DNA of 64,000 bases from positions 124,001-188,000 of the forward strand of contig NZ_CP126156.1 in assembly GCF_030127125.1 (NCBI RefSeq). Direction: 5' to 3'. Position numbers and translations under genes: made by a program. The first letter of the stretch is position 1. Each line of letters begins with the position of its first letter. The notes below the pieces were generated by a model. The model did not search any database. It was not told the origin of the DNA and worked only from the letters and a program-made list of their open reading frames with translations. This DNA is from Halobaculum litoreum. Lineage in GTDB: Archaea > Halobacteriota > Halobacteria > Halobacteriales > Haloferacaceae. Of this stretch, positions 36,509 to 45,691 are shown in pieces.

Positions 36509-36555
36509 ATCCGTTCTCGAAACCTTCAAACGGACTCCGGCGGGAGTTGACCGTA

Positions 36556-36831
36556 ATGGTTGTAGAGACTATCGCGTTCGCGCTGTTCGCCCTCGTCACC
36601 GTGGGCAGCAGTCTGGGCGTGGTGCTCGTCGAGGACGTGTGGCACTCCGCACTCCTCCTCGGGGCCGCGCTCCTGAGCGTCGCGGTGCATTACGTGATGT
36701 TACAGGCGGAGTTCCTGGCCGCCATGCAGATCCTCGTCTACGTGGGCGGGGTCCTGATCCTCATCACGTTCGCCGTGATGCTGGTGCGCAGGGAGGATGA
36801 ACCCGAGGCGATGGAGGTGTTCGAGGCGTGA
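36556..36831 (+). CDS. nuoJ1: NADH-quinone oxidoreductase subunit J, N-terminal part
   Basis: A 91-residue protein matching the first three helices of NuoJ: MVVETIAFALFALVTVGSSL and then the VHYVMLQAEFLAAMQILVYV helix with its conserved glutamate, ending MLVRREDEPEAMEVFEA. In haloarchaea nuoJ is commonly split into two genes; here the second half starts with an overlapping GTGA. This is a natural split and not a frame error, since both ends are proper. Confidence 0.93.
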   Translation: MVVETIAFALFALVTVGSSLGVVLVEDVWHSALLLGAALLSVAVHYVMLQAEFLAAMQILVYVGGVLILITFAVMLVRREDEPEAMEVFEA

Positions 36832-37220
36832 GCGACGACCCGAACGACGGGTCGCGGCCGCGCCTGAAGCGGGACTTCAACCCCGTGCCCGGGCTGGCGG
36901 CGGTCGCGCTGTTCGCCGTCCTCGCGCTGGTGTTCCTGCAGGCCTCCTTCGGGGAGGCACAGGGCTTCGAGCAGGGGGCGTCGATCACCGCCAGTATCGG
37001 CTACGCGATGTTCAACATCGACGCGGGGGCCATCTCCGGGGCCGTCGTGTCCGGCGAGGGGTTCGTCGTGGCGTTCGTCCTCATCGCCGTCGCGCTCGAC
37101 GTCGCCATCGACGGCGCGGTGTTCCTCGCCAAGAGCGAGGACGAGGAGGGCGGCATCGGCGCCGTCCTCACCGACGGGGGGCGGGAGATCCGCGAGAAGC
37201 TCCGCGGGGGTGACGACTGA
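36828..37220 (+). CDS. nuoJ2: NADH-quinone oxidoreductase subunit J, C-terminal part
   Basis: A 130-residue protein with GTG start overlapping the stop of nuoJ1 by four bases. It has a hydrophilic start, a helix (LAAVALFAVLALVFLQASF), a central soluble stretch, then a second helix FVVAFVLIAVALDVAIDGAV and a charged tail. It completes the helices missing from nuoJ1. Its stop overlaps nuoK's start (TGATG). Confidence 0.9.
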   Translation: MSDDPNDGSRPRLKRDFNPVPGLAAVALFAVLALVFLQASFGEAQGFEQGASITASIGYAMFNIDAGAISGAVVSGEGFVVAFVLIAVALDVAIDGAVFLAKSEDEEGGIGAVLTDGGREIREKLRGGDD

Positions 37221-37525
37221 TGTTCGCCCCGCCCGAGGCCTACCTGGTCCTCTCGGCCGCCGTGTTCTGCATCGGCGTGTTCGGGCTGCTCACGCGCAAG
37301 AACGCGTTGTTGTTCCTGATGTCGGTCGAGCTGATGCTCAACGCGGCCAACATCAACCTCGTGGCGTTCTCCTTCTACTGGGGGAACGTCACGGGACAGA
37401 CGTTCAGCCTGTTCACGATGGCGCTGGCGGCCGCGGAGGTCGCCATCGGCATCGGGATCATTCTGGTGCTGTACCGCAACTTCAAGGACATCGACGTGAC
37501 GGAAGCGACGACGATGAGGTGGTAA
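37220..37525 (+). CDS. nuoK: NADH-quinone oxidoreductase subunit K
   Basis: A 101-residue, three-helix membrane subunit of the proton path. The conserved helix LLFLMSVELMLNAANINLVA holds one key glutamate and the third helix MALAAAEVAIGIGIILVLYR the other. Length is normal for the family. It overlaps nuoJ2 by one base and precedes nuoL by four bases. Confidence 0.96.
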   Translation: MFAPPEAYLVLSAAVFCIGVFGLLTRKNALLFLMSVELMLNAANINLVAFSFYWGNVTGQTFSLFTMALAAAEVAIGIGIILVLYRNFKDIDVTEATTMRW

Positions 37526-37529
37526 ACCC

Positions 37530-39584
37530 ATGGCAGGAATCTTCGACTTCGCGCCGGCCATCGTACTGCTCCCGTTCCTCTCGTTCCTGATCGCGGTGGG
37601 GACCGCCCTCTCCGGGCGCGACCTCCTCCCGAAGGGCGGGGCGATCCCCGGCATCGCGGCGACCGCCGGGTCGCTCGTCCTGTCGATCGCGATGGCGGCC
37701 ACCGTGGCCGGGGGCGAGGTGTACGACGCAACGATCTACACGTGGGCGGTCGGCGCCGTCCCCGGCGCCGAGGCGCCGCTCGAACTGACGTTCGGCGTGC
37801 TCGTCGACCCGCTGTCGTCGATGATGCTCGTCATCGTGACGCTCGTGGCGCTGCTGGTCCACGTGTTCTCGCTGGGGTACATGAACGACGACGGCCAGAC
37901 GGGCCTGCCGCGCTACTACGCCGGCCTCGGCCTGTTCACCGCCTCCATGCTCGGGTTCGTCGTCGCCGACAACCTGCTCATGGCGTTCATGTTCTTCGAG
38001 CTGGTGGGGCTGTGCTCGTACCTCCTCATCGGCTTCCACTTCCGCGAGCCCGGCCCGCCGTCGGCCGCGAAGAAGGCGTTCCTCGTCACCCGCTTCGGTG
38101 ACTACTTCTTCCTGATCGGCGTCGTCGCCGTGTTCGCGACGTTCGGCACCGCGCAGTTCGCCGGCACCGAGGCCGCGCCGGGCTTCCCGGCGCTCGCGGA
38201 GCAGGCGCTGAACGGCGAGTTCGCGGCGAACACGTTCCTCGGGCTCGGCACGCAGGCGTGGTTCACGGTCGTCGGCCTCCTCGTGCTCGGCGGGGTCGTC
38301 GGCAAGTCCGCGCAGTTCCCGCTGCACACGTGGCTCCCCGACGCGATGGAGGGCCCGACGCCGGTCTCGGCGCTCATCCACGCGGCGACGATGGTCGCCG
38401 CGGGCGTGTACCTCGTCGCCCGGATGTACGGCTTCTACGCCGTCTCCCCGACGGCGCTGGGCGTCATCGCCCTCGTCGGCGGCTTCACGGCGCTGTTCGC
38501 CGGCACGATGGGGCTGGTGAAGCGCGAACTGAAGCAGGTGCTCGCGTACTCCACCATCTCACAGTACGGCTACATGATGCTCGCGCTCGGCGCGGGCGGC
38601 TACGTGGCCGCGACGTTCCACCTGCTCACCCACGCGTTCTTCAAGGCGCTGCTGTTCCTCGGCGCCGGGTCGGTCATCCTCGCGATGCACCACAACGAGA
38701 ACATGTGGGACATGGGCGGGCTGAAGGACAAGATGCCCGTCACCTACTACTCGTTCCTCGCCGGGTCGCTGGCGCTGGCGGGCATCTTCCCGTTCGCCGG
38801 CTTCTGGTCGAAAGACGAGATCCTGTTCGAGACGCTGATCCACGGGCTGGACGGCGCGCCCCTCCTGTTGCTGGGGTACGTGTTCGGCCTGCTCGCGGTG
38901 CCGGTCACCGCGTTCTACACGTTCCGGATGGTGTTCCTCACCTTCCACGGCGAGGCCCGGACGGCGGAGGCCGAAGACCCCGTCCCGGTCCGCTGGAACG
39001 TGAAGGGGCCGCTCGCGGTGCTGGGCGTCCTCGCGGCGGGCGCGGGCGTGGTCAACCTCGCGCCGGTGAAGTACCTCACGGGCTTGGAGGTCGACTTCCT
39101 CCACTCGTGGCTCGACGGCGGCTTCACGAACCTCACCGTCCACCACTACGCCGAGATCGACCCGTACTCCTCGGCGTACATCGGCGGCGAGGTGACGACG
39201 GTCCTGCTCGGCGCCGCGGTGTCGCTCGGGCTGGCGCTGCTGGGCCTCGCGCTCGCGTACCGGCTGTACGCGGTGCCCGAGCCCGTCGAGCACACGGACA
39301 AGCTCGGCGCCGCCAAGGACCTGCTGTACGACAACTACTACCAGGACGAGTATCAGGTGTACCTCGCGAACCGGGTCGTCCTCCCGTTGGCCCGCGCCGC
39401 GGACACCTTCGACCAGAGCGTCGTCGACGGGACGGTCAACGCCGTCTCCAGCGTGAGCCTGTTCTCGGGCCGGCGCGTCCGGCGCATCCAGACCGGCGTG
39501 GTGAGTAACTACGCGGCGCTGGTGACGCTCGGGCTCACGGTCTTACTCGTGCTGTTCGGCGTTCTCGGGGGGTGGTTACTGTGA
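37530..39584 (+). CDS. nuoL: NADH-quinone oxidoreductase subunit L
   Basis: A 684-residue antiporter-like membrane subunit. Marks include FFELVGLCSYLLIGFHF, FPLHTWLPDAMEGPTPVSAL (lysine and histidine region) and KQVLAYSTISQYGYMM. A long C-terminal extension carries the lateral helix region. It pumps protons in the distal arm. The stop overlaps the GTG start of nuoM. The frame is intact across its whole length. Confidence 0.96.
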   Translation: MAGIFDFAPAIVLLPFLSFLIAVGTALSGRDLLPKGGAIPGIAATAGSLVLSIAMAATVAGGEVYDATIYTWAVGAVPGAEAPLELTFGVLVDPLSSMMLVIVTLVALLVHVFSLGYMNDDGQTGLPRYYAGLGLFTASMLGFVVADNLLMAFMFFELVGLCSYLLIGFHFREPGPPSAAKKAFLVTRFGDYFFLIGVVAVFATFGTAQFAGTEAAPGFPALAEQALNGEFAANTFLGLGTQAWFTVVGLLVLGGVVGKSAQFPLHTWLPDAMEGPTPVSALIHAATMVAAGVYLVARMYGFYAVSPTALGVIALVGGFTALFAGTMGLVKRELKQVLAYSTISQYGYMMLALGAGGYVAATFHLLTHAFFKALLFLGAGSVILAMHHNENMWDMGGLKDKMPVTYYSFLAGSLALAGIFPFAGFWSKDEILFETLIHGLDGAPLLLLGYVFGLLAVPVTAFYTFRMVFLTFHGEARTAEAEDPVPVRWNVKGPLAVLGVLAAGAGVVNLAPVKYLTGLEVDFLHSWLDGGFTNLTVHHYAEIDPYSSAYIGGEVTTVLLGAAVSLGLALLGLALAYRLYAVPEPVEHTDKLGAAKDLLYDNYYQDEYQVYLANRVVLPLARAADTFDQSVVDGTVNAVSSVSLFSGRRVRRIQTGVVSNYAALVTLGLTVLLVLFGVLGGWLL

Positions 39585-41114
39585 TCATCGAAGCACTCAT
39601 CGGATTCGCGTTCCTCGCCGCGCTGGTCGTCATGCTGGCGCCCGACGAGTACGCCGGGAAGCTCGCCTTCGCGCTGAGCCTCGTCCCGGTGGTCGGGAGC
39701 CTGTACATGTGGGCCGGCTTCGACGCCGGCGGCAACGCGCTCATGGCCGGGAGCATCGCCTATCAGACGCAACTCGACTGGCTGATGCTGGCCGGCTACC
39801 AGCTGCAGTGGTTCGTCGGCGTCGACGGCATCAGCCTCCCGCTGGTCGTGTTGTCGACGGTGCTGACCACGCTCGCCATCGTCTCGGCGTGGACGCCCAT
39901 CGACTCGCGCCAGTCGCAGTTCTACGGCCTCATGCTGTTCATGGAGGCGAACCTGCTGGGCGTGTTCACCGCGCTCGACTTCTTCCTGTGGTTCGTCTTC
40001 TGGGAGGCCGTGCTGGTCCCGATGTACTTCCTCATCGGCGTGTGGGGCGGCCCGCGCCGGAAGTACGCCGCGATCAAGTTCTTCGTGTACACGAACATCG
40101 CCAGCCTCGTCATGTTCATCGGGTTCATGGCGCTGGTGTTCAACCTCCCCGTCGGCTCCTTCGGGCTGCCGGAGATCACGATGGCGCTGCAGAACGGCGA
40201 ACTCGGGAGCTTCGTCGGGCTCGACCCGGCGACCCTGAAGCTCGTCGCGTTCGCGGCCATGTTCGCGGGCTTCGCGGTGAAGGTGCCCGTCGTCCCGGTC
40301 CACACGTGGCTGCCGGACGCCCACGTGCAGGCGCCGACGCCGGTGTCGGTGATGCTGGCGGGCGTCCTCCTGAAGATGGGGACGTACGCGCTGCTGCGCT
40401 TCAACTTCACCATGCTGCCGGACGTGGCGACGCGCCCGCTGGTGGCGGCGGTCGTCGCGGGCGTCGCCGTGGTGTCGGTCATCTACGGCGCGATGCTCGC
40501 GTTGGCCCAGCAGGACCTCAAGCGGATCGTCGCGTACTCTTCCGTCTCGTCGATGGGGTACGTCATCCTCGGCCTCGTCGCGTACACGGGGCTGGGCATC
40601 GGCGGCGCGACGTTCCAGATGGTCGCCCACGGGCTCATCTCGGGGCTGATGTTCATGGCGGTCGGCGTCATCTACAACGTCACCCACACGCGCATGGTGG
40701 GCGACATGTCCGGGATGGCCGACCGGATGCCGATCACGACGGGCATCCTCATCGCCGGCGCGTTCGGCTACATGGGCCTCCCGCTCATGGCCGGCTTCGC
40801 GGCCGAGTACTTCATCTTCCAGGGGGCGTTCGCCTCGACGGTGATCCCCTCGGCGCCGCTGTTCACCGCGGCGTCGATGTTCGGCATCGTCATCGTGGCG
40901 GGCTACCTCCTGTTCGCGATGCAGCGGACGCTGTTCGGGGAGTTCCGCCTCGACTCGGACTACGAGGTCCACCGGGCGGCGTTCCACGACGTGGCGCCGC
41001 TGGCGGTGCTGCTGCTGTGTACCATCGCGCTGGGCGTCGCGCCCGGCATCTTCTTCGACATGATCACTGACGCGATCGAGCCGGTGGTCGCGGTCGTCGG
41101 GGGGTGGTGCCTGA
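39581..41114 (+). CDS. nuoM: NADH-quinone oxidoreductase subunit M, frame broken at the last codons
   Basis: About 511 residues; GTG start overlapping nuoL (GTGA). It has MWAGFDAGG near the start, the FWEAVLVPMYFLIGVWGGPR block, VPVVPVHTWLPDAHVQAPTP and IVAYSSVSSMGYVILG, as in antiporter-like subunits. As written it reads past its end into a very long ORF. Removing one G from the G6 run 41099-41104 gives the end VVGGGA and TGA at 41112-41114, which overlaps the nuoN ATG (TGATG). I therefore place the stop there. Confidence 0.9.
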
Positions 41115-42623
41115 TGGAGCCCGTGCTCCTCCAGGCCGACCAGCTTCCCGCAGTGGACCGCGCTCGCGCCGGCGCTGGCGCTCGCACTGACCGGACTGCT
41201 GCTCATCGTGATCGACAGCGTCGACCCCGACAGCTCCAACCCGGCGCTGTTGGCCGGCGTCGGCACCGTCGGCTCGCTGGCCTCGCTGGGCCTCGCCGGC
41301 TGGTTCCTCTCGGCGGGGACGGGCCAGCCGAGCACCGACGGCGCCATCGCGCTGTTCGGCGACGCGCTCGTCGTCGACGGGATGACGCTGTTCTTCCAGG
41401 CGCTGTTCGCCTCCGTCACCGCGCTCGTCGTGGTCGCGAGCTACGACTACCTCCACGACCGCGCGTACCAGGCGGAGTTCTACTCGCTGGTGTTGTTCGC
41501 GGCGACCGGGATGTCGCTGATGGCGGCGGCCAACTCGCTGGCGGTCGCGTTCGTCGCGCTCGAACTCGCCTCGCTGCCGTCGTACGCGCTCGTCGCGTTC
41601 CTCAAGCGCGACACGGGCAGCGTCGAGGCGGGGCTGAAGTACTTCCTCATCGGCGCGCTGTCGTCGGCGGTGTTCGTGTTCGGCATCTCGCTGGTGTACG
41701 CCGCGACCGGGAGCTTGCTCCTGCCGGACGTGTACGCCGCGCTGTCGGGCGACATCGCCGGCCTCGACGGCGTCGCGGGCGTCGGCATCCTGATGATCGC
41801 CGGCGGCTTCGCGTTCAAGACCGCCTCCGTCCCGTTCCACTTCTGGGCGCCGGAGGCGTACGAGGGCGCGCCCGCGCCCGTCTCCGGGTTCCTCTCGTCG
41901 GCCTCGAAGGCGGCCGGGTTCGCGCTCGCGTTCCGCGTGTTCGTCACCGGCTTCCCGGTGGACGTGGGGATCGACTGGGTGCTGTTGTTCCAGATCCTCG
42001 CGGTCGTCACCATGACGCTCGGGAACTTCGCGGCGGCCACCCAGGAGGAGGTCAAGCGGATGCTGGCGTACTCCTCCATCGGCCACGCGGGCTACGCGCT
42101 CATCGGCCTCGCCGCCTTCACCGGCGGCGCCGGCGGCAACGTGCTCGGCGCGTCGATGGCGCACCTCCTCGTGTACGGCTTCATGAACACGGGGGCGTTC
42201 CTCTTCGTCGCGCTCGCCGAGCAGTGGGACATCGGCCGCACGTTCGACGACTACGCGGGCCTGTCGGAGAAGGCGCCGCTGGCGTGCGTCGCGATGACCG
42301 TGTTCATGTTCTCGCTGGCGGGGCTGCCCCCGTTCGGCGGGTTCTTCTCGAAGTACTTCCTGTTCGCCGGCGCCGTCGAGGCCGGCTTCTGGTGGCTCGC
42401 GGCCGTCGGCGCGGTCAACAGCGCGCTGTCGCTGTTCTACTACAGCCGCGTCGTGAAGGCGCTGTGGCTGAACGACCCGTCGAGCGAGTTCGAGCTCGGC
42501 TCGACGCCGACGGCGCTGTACGCCGCGGTCGTGTTCGCGGCCGTCGCGACGGTGCTGCTGCTGCCCGGCTTCGCGCCCGTCATCGAGACGGCGCAGTCGG
42601 CCGCGGTCGCCATCCTCCCGTAG
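41114..42623 (+). CDS. nuoN: NADH-quinone oxidoreductase subunit N, frame broken near the start
   Basis: About 502 residues, the last gene of the operon. From ATG 41114 the first codons read MEPVLLQADQLP; removing one base in CTTCCC (41144-41149) lets it continue as QWTALAPALALALTGLLLIV and then into the long downstream frame. Family marks: FVALELASLPSYALVAFLKR, VPFHFWAPEAYEGAPAPVSG and KRMLAYSSIGHAGYALIGLA. Starting instead at ATG 41208 would drop the first helix. It ends with TAG before a 150-base gap. Confidence 0.9.
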
Positions 42624-42776
42624 AGGGGACGGCGACCGGCGGCCGCACCCGCCGCGGGTTCGCTGCCGTTTCTCCGACGCGCGTTCGCCCCCAGCGGCGG
42701 CCGTCGACGGCCGCGCGCCGGCGGCGGCGACGGAGGACGGCAGGGTTTTCCGCTCCCGGTCCGAGGTGGTTCTGTG

Positions 42777-44234
42777 ATGCGTCGGCTGGTGCTGGGCTGT
42801 GGCTCCGTCGGCTCCGAGGTGGTCGAGGAGCTCACCGGCCGCCCCGGGGAGCTCCACGTGATCACCGGCGACAGCGGCCGCGCGACCGCGCTGCGCGACG
42901 AGAACGTCTCGGCGGTCGAGGCGGACCCGCACGACCCGGCGAACTACCCCGACACCGCCGACCTCGTGGTCGTCGCCGGCCCGTCGACGACGGGGAACCT
43001 CACGGCGGCCGACCGCGCCCGCGAGCGGTACCCCGACGCGGTGATCGTCGCGTACGCCGGCGAGGAGGCCACCGAGGCCGACCTCCGGGCGCTGCGCGAG
43101 GTCGCCGACCGGATCATCGACCCCATCGGCGCGACCGCCGACCGCGTGCTCGAGGTGGCGACGGGGGCGACCGCCGACCGCCTGCGCCGCATGGTGCGGG
43201 CGCTGCGCTCGGTCGACGGCACGCTGGCGGTCGTCGCCCACGACAACCCCGACCCCGACGCCATCGCGGCGGCGGTGGCGCTGGTCCGGATCGCCCGGTT
43301 CGCCGGCACGGACGCCGAGGCGGTGTACTACGGCGACATCTCCCACCAGGAGAACCGCGCGCTCGTGAACCTCCTCGACATCGAGATGCGGCGGCTCGAC
43401 CCCGACGTCGACCCGCGCGAGGAGTTCGCGGCGTTCGCGCTCGTCGACCACTCGCGGCCGGGGGTCAACGACAGCCTCCCGACGGACATCGAGCCGGTGG
43501 TCGTCGTCGACCACCACCCGCCGCGCGAGCCGATCGACGCGGGGTTCATCGACCTGCGCGACGACGTCGGCGCGACGTCGACGCTGTTGGCGGAGTACCT
43601 CGACCGGTTCGGCCTGCGACCGGACAGCCAGGTGGCGACGGCGCTGCTGTACGGGATCCGCGTCGACACGAAGGACTTCACCCGGGAGGTGAGCGAGGCC
43701 GACTTCGACGCCGCCGCCAAACTGCTGGCCGACGCCGACGCGGACGTGCTCGAACGGGTGGAGACGCCGAGTCTCAACCCCGCGGTGTTGGACGTGCTCG
43801 CGCGCGCCATCGAGAACCGCGAGCGACGCGGCAGCGCCCTCGCGTCGTGCGTCGGGGAGATCACCGACCGCGACGCGCTCGCGCAGGCCGCCGACCGCCT
43901 GCTCGACATGGAGGGGGTCGACACGACCCTCGTGTACGGCTTCCGCGACGGCGTCGTCTACGCCTCCGGGCGCGCCCGCGGCGCCGGCATCGACCTCGGC
44001 GAGACGCTGCGGGACGCGCTCGACCAGATCGGCTCGGCCGGCGGCCACGCCGACATGGCGGGCGCGCAGATCCCGCTGGGGATCCTCGGCGACGTCGAGG
44101 AGGGCTCCAAGGAGTCGCTGACGGAGATCGTCCGCGACATCATCGCCGGCCGCTTCTTCGAGACGCTGGAGGACGCCCCGGCGGCGCCGCTCCGGTCGAG
44201 CGAGCGGGTCGTCGCGTTCCCGGACGAGGACTGA
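42777..44234 (+). CDS. TrkA_N-DHH/DHHA1 phosphoesterase fusion
   Basis: A 485-residue protein. Residues 1-120 are a Rossmann TrkA_N domain (LVLGCGSVGSEVVEELTGRP). Residues 145-330 are a DHH domain: VVAHDNPDPDAIAAAVAL and the motif VVVVDHHPPREP. The end is a DHHA1 domain with GSAGGHADMAGAQIPLG. DHH proteins with this layout hydrolyse cyclic dinucleotides, nanoRNA or similar phosphodiesters; TrkA_N would bind a nucleotide ligand. GTG 42774 is an alternative start. A T-rich element (ggttttc) is at 42744-42750. Confidence 0.88.
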   Translation: MRRLVLGCGSVGSEVVEELTGRPGELHVITGDSGRATALRDENVSAVEADPHDPANYPDTADLVVVAGPSTTGNLTAADRARERYPDAVIVAYAGEEATEADLRALREVADRIIDPIGATADRVLEVATGATADRLRRMVRALRSVDGTLAVVAHDNPDPDAIAAAVALVRIARFAGTDAEAVYYGDISHQENRALVNLLDIEMRRLDPDVDPREEFAAFALVDHSRPGVNDSLPTDIEPVVVVDHHPPREPIDAGFIDLRDDVGATSTLLAEYLDRFGLRPDSQVATALLYGIRVDTKDFTREVSEADFDAAAKLLADADADVLERVETPSLNPAVLDVLARAIENRERRGSALASCVGEITDRDALAQAADRLLDMEGVDTTLVYGFRDGVVYASGRARGAGIDLGETLRDALDQIGSAGGHADMAGAQIPLGILGDVEEGSKESLTEIVRDIIAGRFFETLEDAPAAPLRSSERVVAFPDED

Positions 44235-44309
44235 CGCACGGGCCCCCGGGAGTCCGCCCCGACCCGTCGGGAGGAACCCTTACGCCGCCCGCCGTCGAAC
44301 CGCCGACGA

Positions 44310-45146
44310 ATGAGCGACGCCGCCGCGGACACGTCGAAGGCGAAGGTGCGGGCGTACATGACCCGGGACGTGGCGACGGTGTCGCCCGACGACACCGTTC
44401 GCGAGGCCGTCGAGCGGATCATCGACAGCAACCACAACGGCTTCCCCGTCACCGACGGGCGCACCGTCGTCGGCTTCGTCTCCGCGCGCGACCTCCTCTC
44501 GGCGGACGCGGACGCCCCGCTGTTCACGGTGATGAGCGACGACATCATCGTCGCCCACCCGGAGATGAACATCACCGACGCCGGGCGGGTGATCCTGCGG
44601 TCGGGGATCCAGAAGCTCCCCGTCGTCGACGACGCGGGCAACCTCGTCGGGATCATCTCCAACACCGACGTGATCCGCTCGCACATCGAGCGGGCGACCC
44701 CCGAGAAGGTGGGGAAGCTGATGCGGACGCTCGAGGAGATCCACGGCGTCTCCACCAGCGAGGAACGCCGCCGGGTGTCGCTGGCGGCCCTCGTGCCGAC
44801 GCAGGCGCGGGTGTACGCCGACGAGCTGGAGGGGCGCCGCTACGAACTGGAGCGCGGGCTCGCCGAGCCGCTGGTCGTCATCGACAACCCCAGCGCGAGC
44901 GGCGAGGTGGAGGACGACGGGACCCTCGTGTTGGCGGACGGCCACCACCGCGTGATGGCGGCCCACCGGCTGGGCATCGAGGAGATGGACGCGTACGTCA
45001 TCGTCATCGCGGACCACGTCGAACTCGGGATGGAGAAGACGGCCCGCAAGGAGGGGCTCACGTCGATCGCCGACATCGAGGTCGTCGACTACGCGCGCCA
45101 CCCGCTGGTGGAGACGACCAAGCGGTTCCAGGACGGCGACGACTGA
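44310..45146 (+). CDS. CBS-pair domain fused to ParB/sulfiredoxin-like domain
   Basis: A 278-residue protein. Residues 10-130 are two CBS domains (VRAYMTRDVATVSPDDTVRE; HNGFPVTDGRTVVGFVSARD; KLPVVDDAGNLVGIISNTDV). Residues 150-278 are a ParB/Srx-like domain with PLVVIDNP and the ADGHHRVMAAHRLG motif. The DGHHR motif resembles that of free-serine kinases (SerK, SbnI), which share this fold. CBS pairs usually sense adenine nucleotides. A role as a nucleotide-regulated kinase or DNA-linked regulator is inference. TATA-like CTTACG is about 28 bases upstream. Confidence 0.85.
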   Translation: MSDAAADTSKAKVRAYMTRDVATVSPDDTVREAVERIIDSNHNGFPVTDGRTVVGFVSARDLLSADADAPLFTVMSDDIIVAHPEMNITDAGRVILRSGIQKLPVVDDAGNLVGIISNTDVIRSHIERATPEKVGKLMRTLEEIHGVSTSEERRRVSLAALVPTQARVYADELEGRRYELERGLAEPLVVIDNPSASGEVEDDGTLVLADGHHRVMAAHRLGIEEMDAYVIVIADHVELGMEKTARKEGLTSIADIEVVDYARHPLVETTKRFQDGDD

Positions 45147-45185
45147 GGCGGCGGCGGCCTCCCGGGCGTCGTCCGCGCCCGGGCC

Positions 45186-45422
45186 TCACGCGTCCTCGGG
45201 GAGGTCGAACTCCCGTTTCCACGCGTCGACGAGCGCCTCGGCGGCCTCGCGGTCGGCGACGCGTTCGCGGCGGTACGCCCGACCGTCGGGCGCCTGTTCG
45301 AGGCGGTCGAGCCGGACGACGTAGCCGCCGCCGCGCCGCTCGCGCACCCGGAGGGTCGCGAGTCCGTCCGAACGCTCCCACTCCTCGTACCGGTCGACCG
45401 TGTCGACGGGGGTCCAGGGCAC
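45186..45422 (-). CDS. small DUF7543-like protein of unknown function
   Basis: A 78-residue protein from GTG 45422: WTPVDTVDRYEEWERSDGLA at the start, VVRLDRLEQAPDGRAY in the middle, and EALVDAWKREFDLPEDA at the end. This resembles small haloarchaeal proteins known only as DUF7543. The frame is open further up, but the sequence there is not coding-like. It follows the zinc-ribbon gene by 26 bases in the same direction, so the two are probably one transcript. Confidence 0.6.
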   Translation of the reverse strand: MPWTPVDTVDRYEEWERSDGLATLRVRERRGGGYVVRLDRLEQAPDGRAYRRERVADREAAEALVDAWKREFDLPEDA

Positions 45423-45448
45423 GGTGGGTGATCCGCCGTCGAACGCCG

Positions 45449-45691
45449 TCAACGCGGCGGTTCGGCCGGCGGCTCCGGGCGCGTCGACGGGTCGCGACCG
45501 GCCGCGTCGACCTCGGCGGCCGCGTGCGGTCGGGAGACGCCGGCGCCGAACGGCCGGACGGCGAAGGGACGGTCGACGCGGCCGCAGTCGGGACACACGG
45601 GGTAGCCGAGCCGGTCGTAGTCGATCCACGTCGACGGCGACTGCCGCCCGCAGCAGCCACACTCGAACGTCGCTGTCTCCACGTACACCAT
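45449..45691 (-). CDS. small zinc-ribbon protein of unknown function
   Basis: An 80-residue protein from ATG 45691 (MVYVETATFECGCCGRQSPS) with Cys pairs in ECGCCG and PVCPDCGRVD, forming a four-Cys zinc site. A Pro/Glu-rich tail closes the protein. Function unknown; similar ribbons occur in RNA- or protein-binding small proteins of haloarchaea. Probably co-transcribed with the DUF7543-like gene. Confidence 0.65.
   Translation of the reverse strand: MVYVETATFECGCCGRQSPSTWIDYDRLGYPVCPDCGRVDRPFAVRPFGAGVSRPHAAAEVDAAGRDPSTRPEPPAEPPR

Noticed and set aside
36828-37220. nuoJ split taken as another frame error
   Set aside because: Both halves have proper ends with a GTGA overlap, and split nuoJ is usual in haloarchaea.
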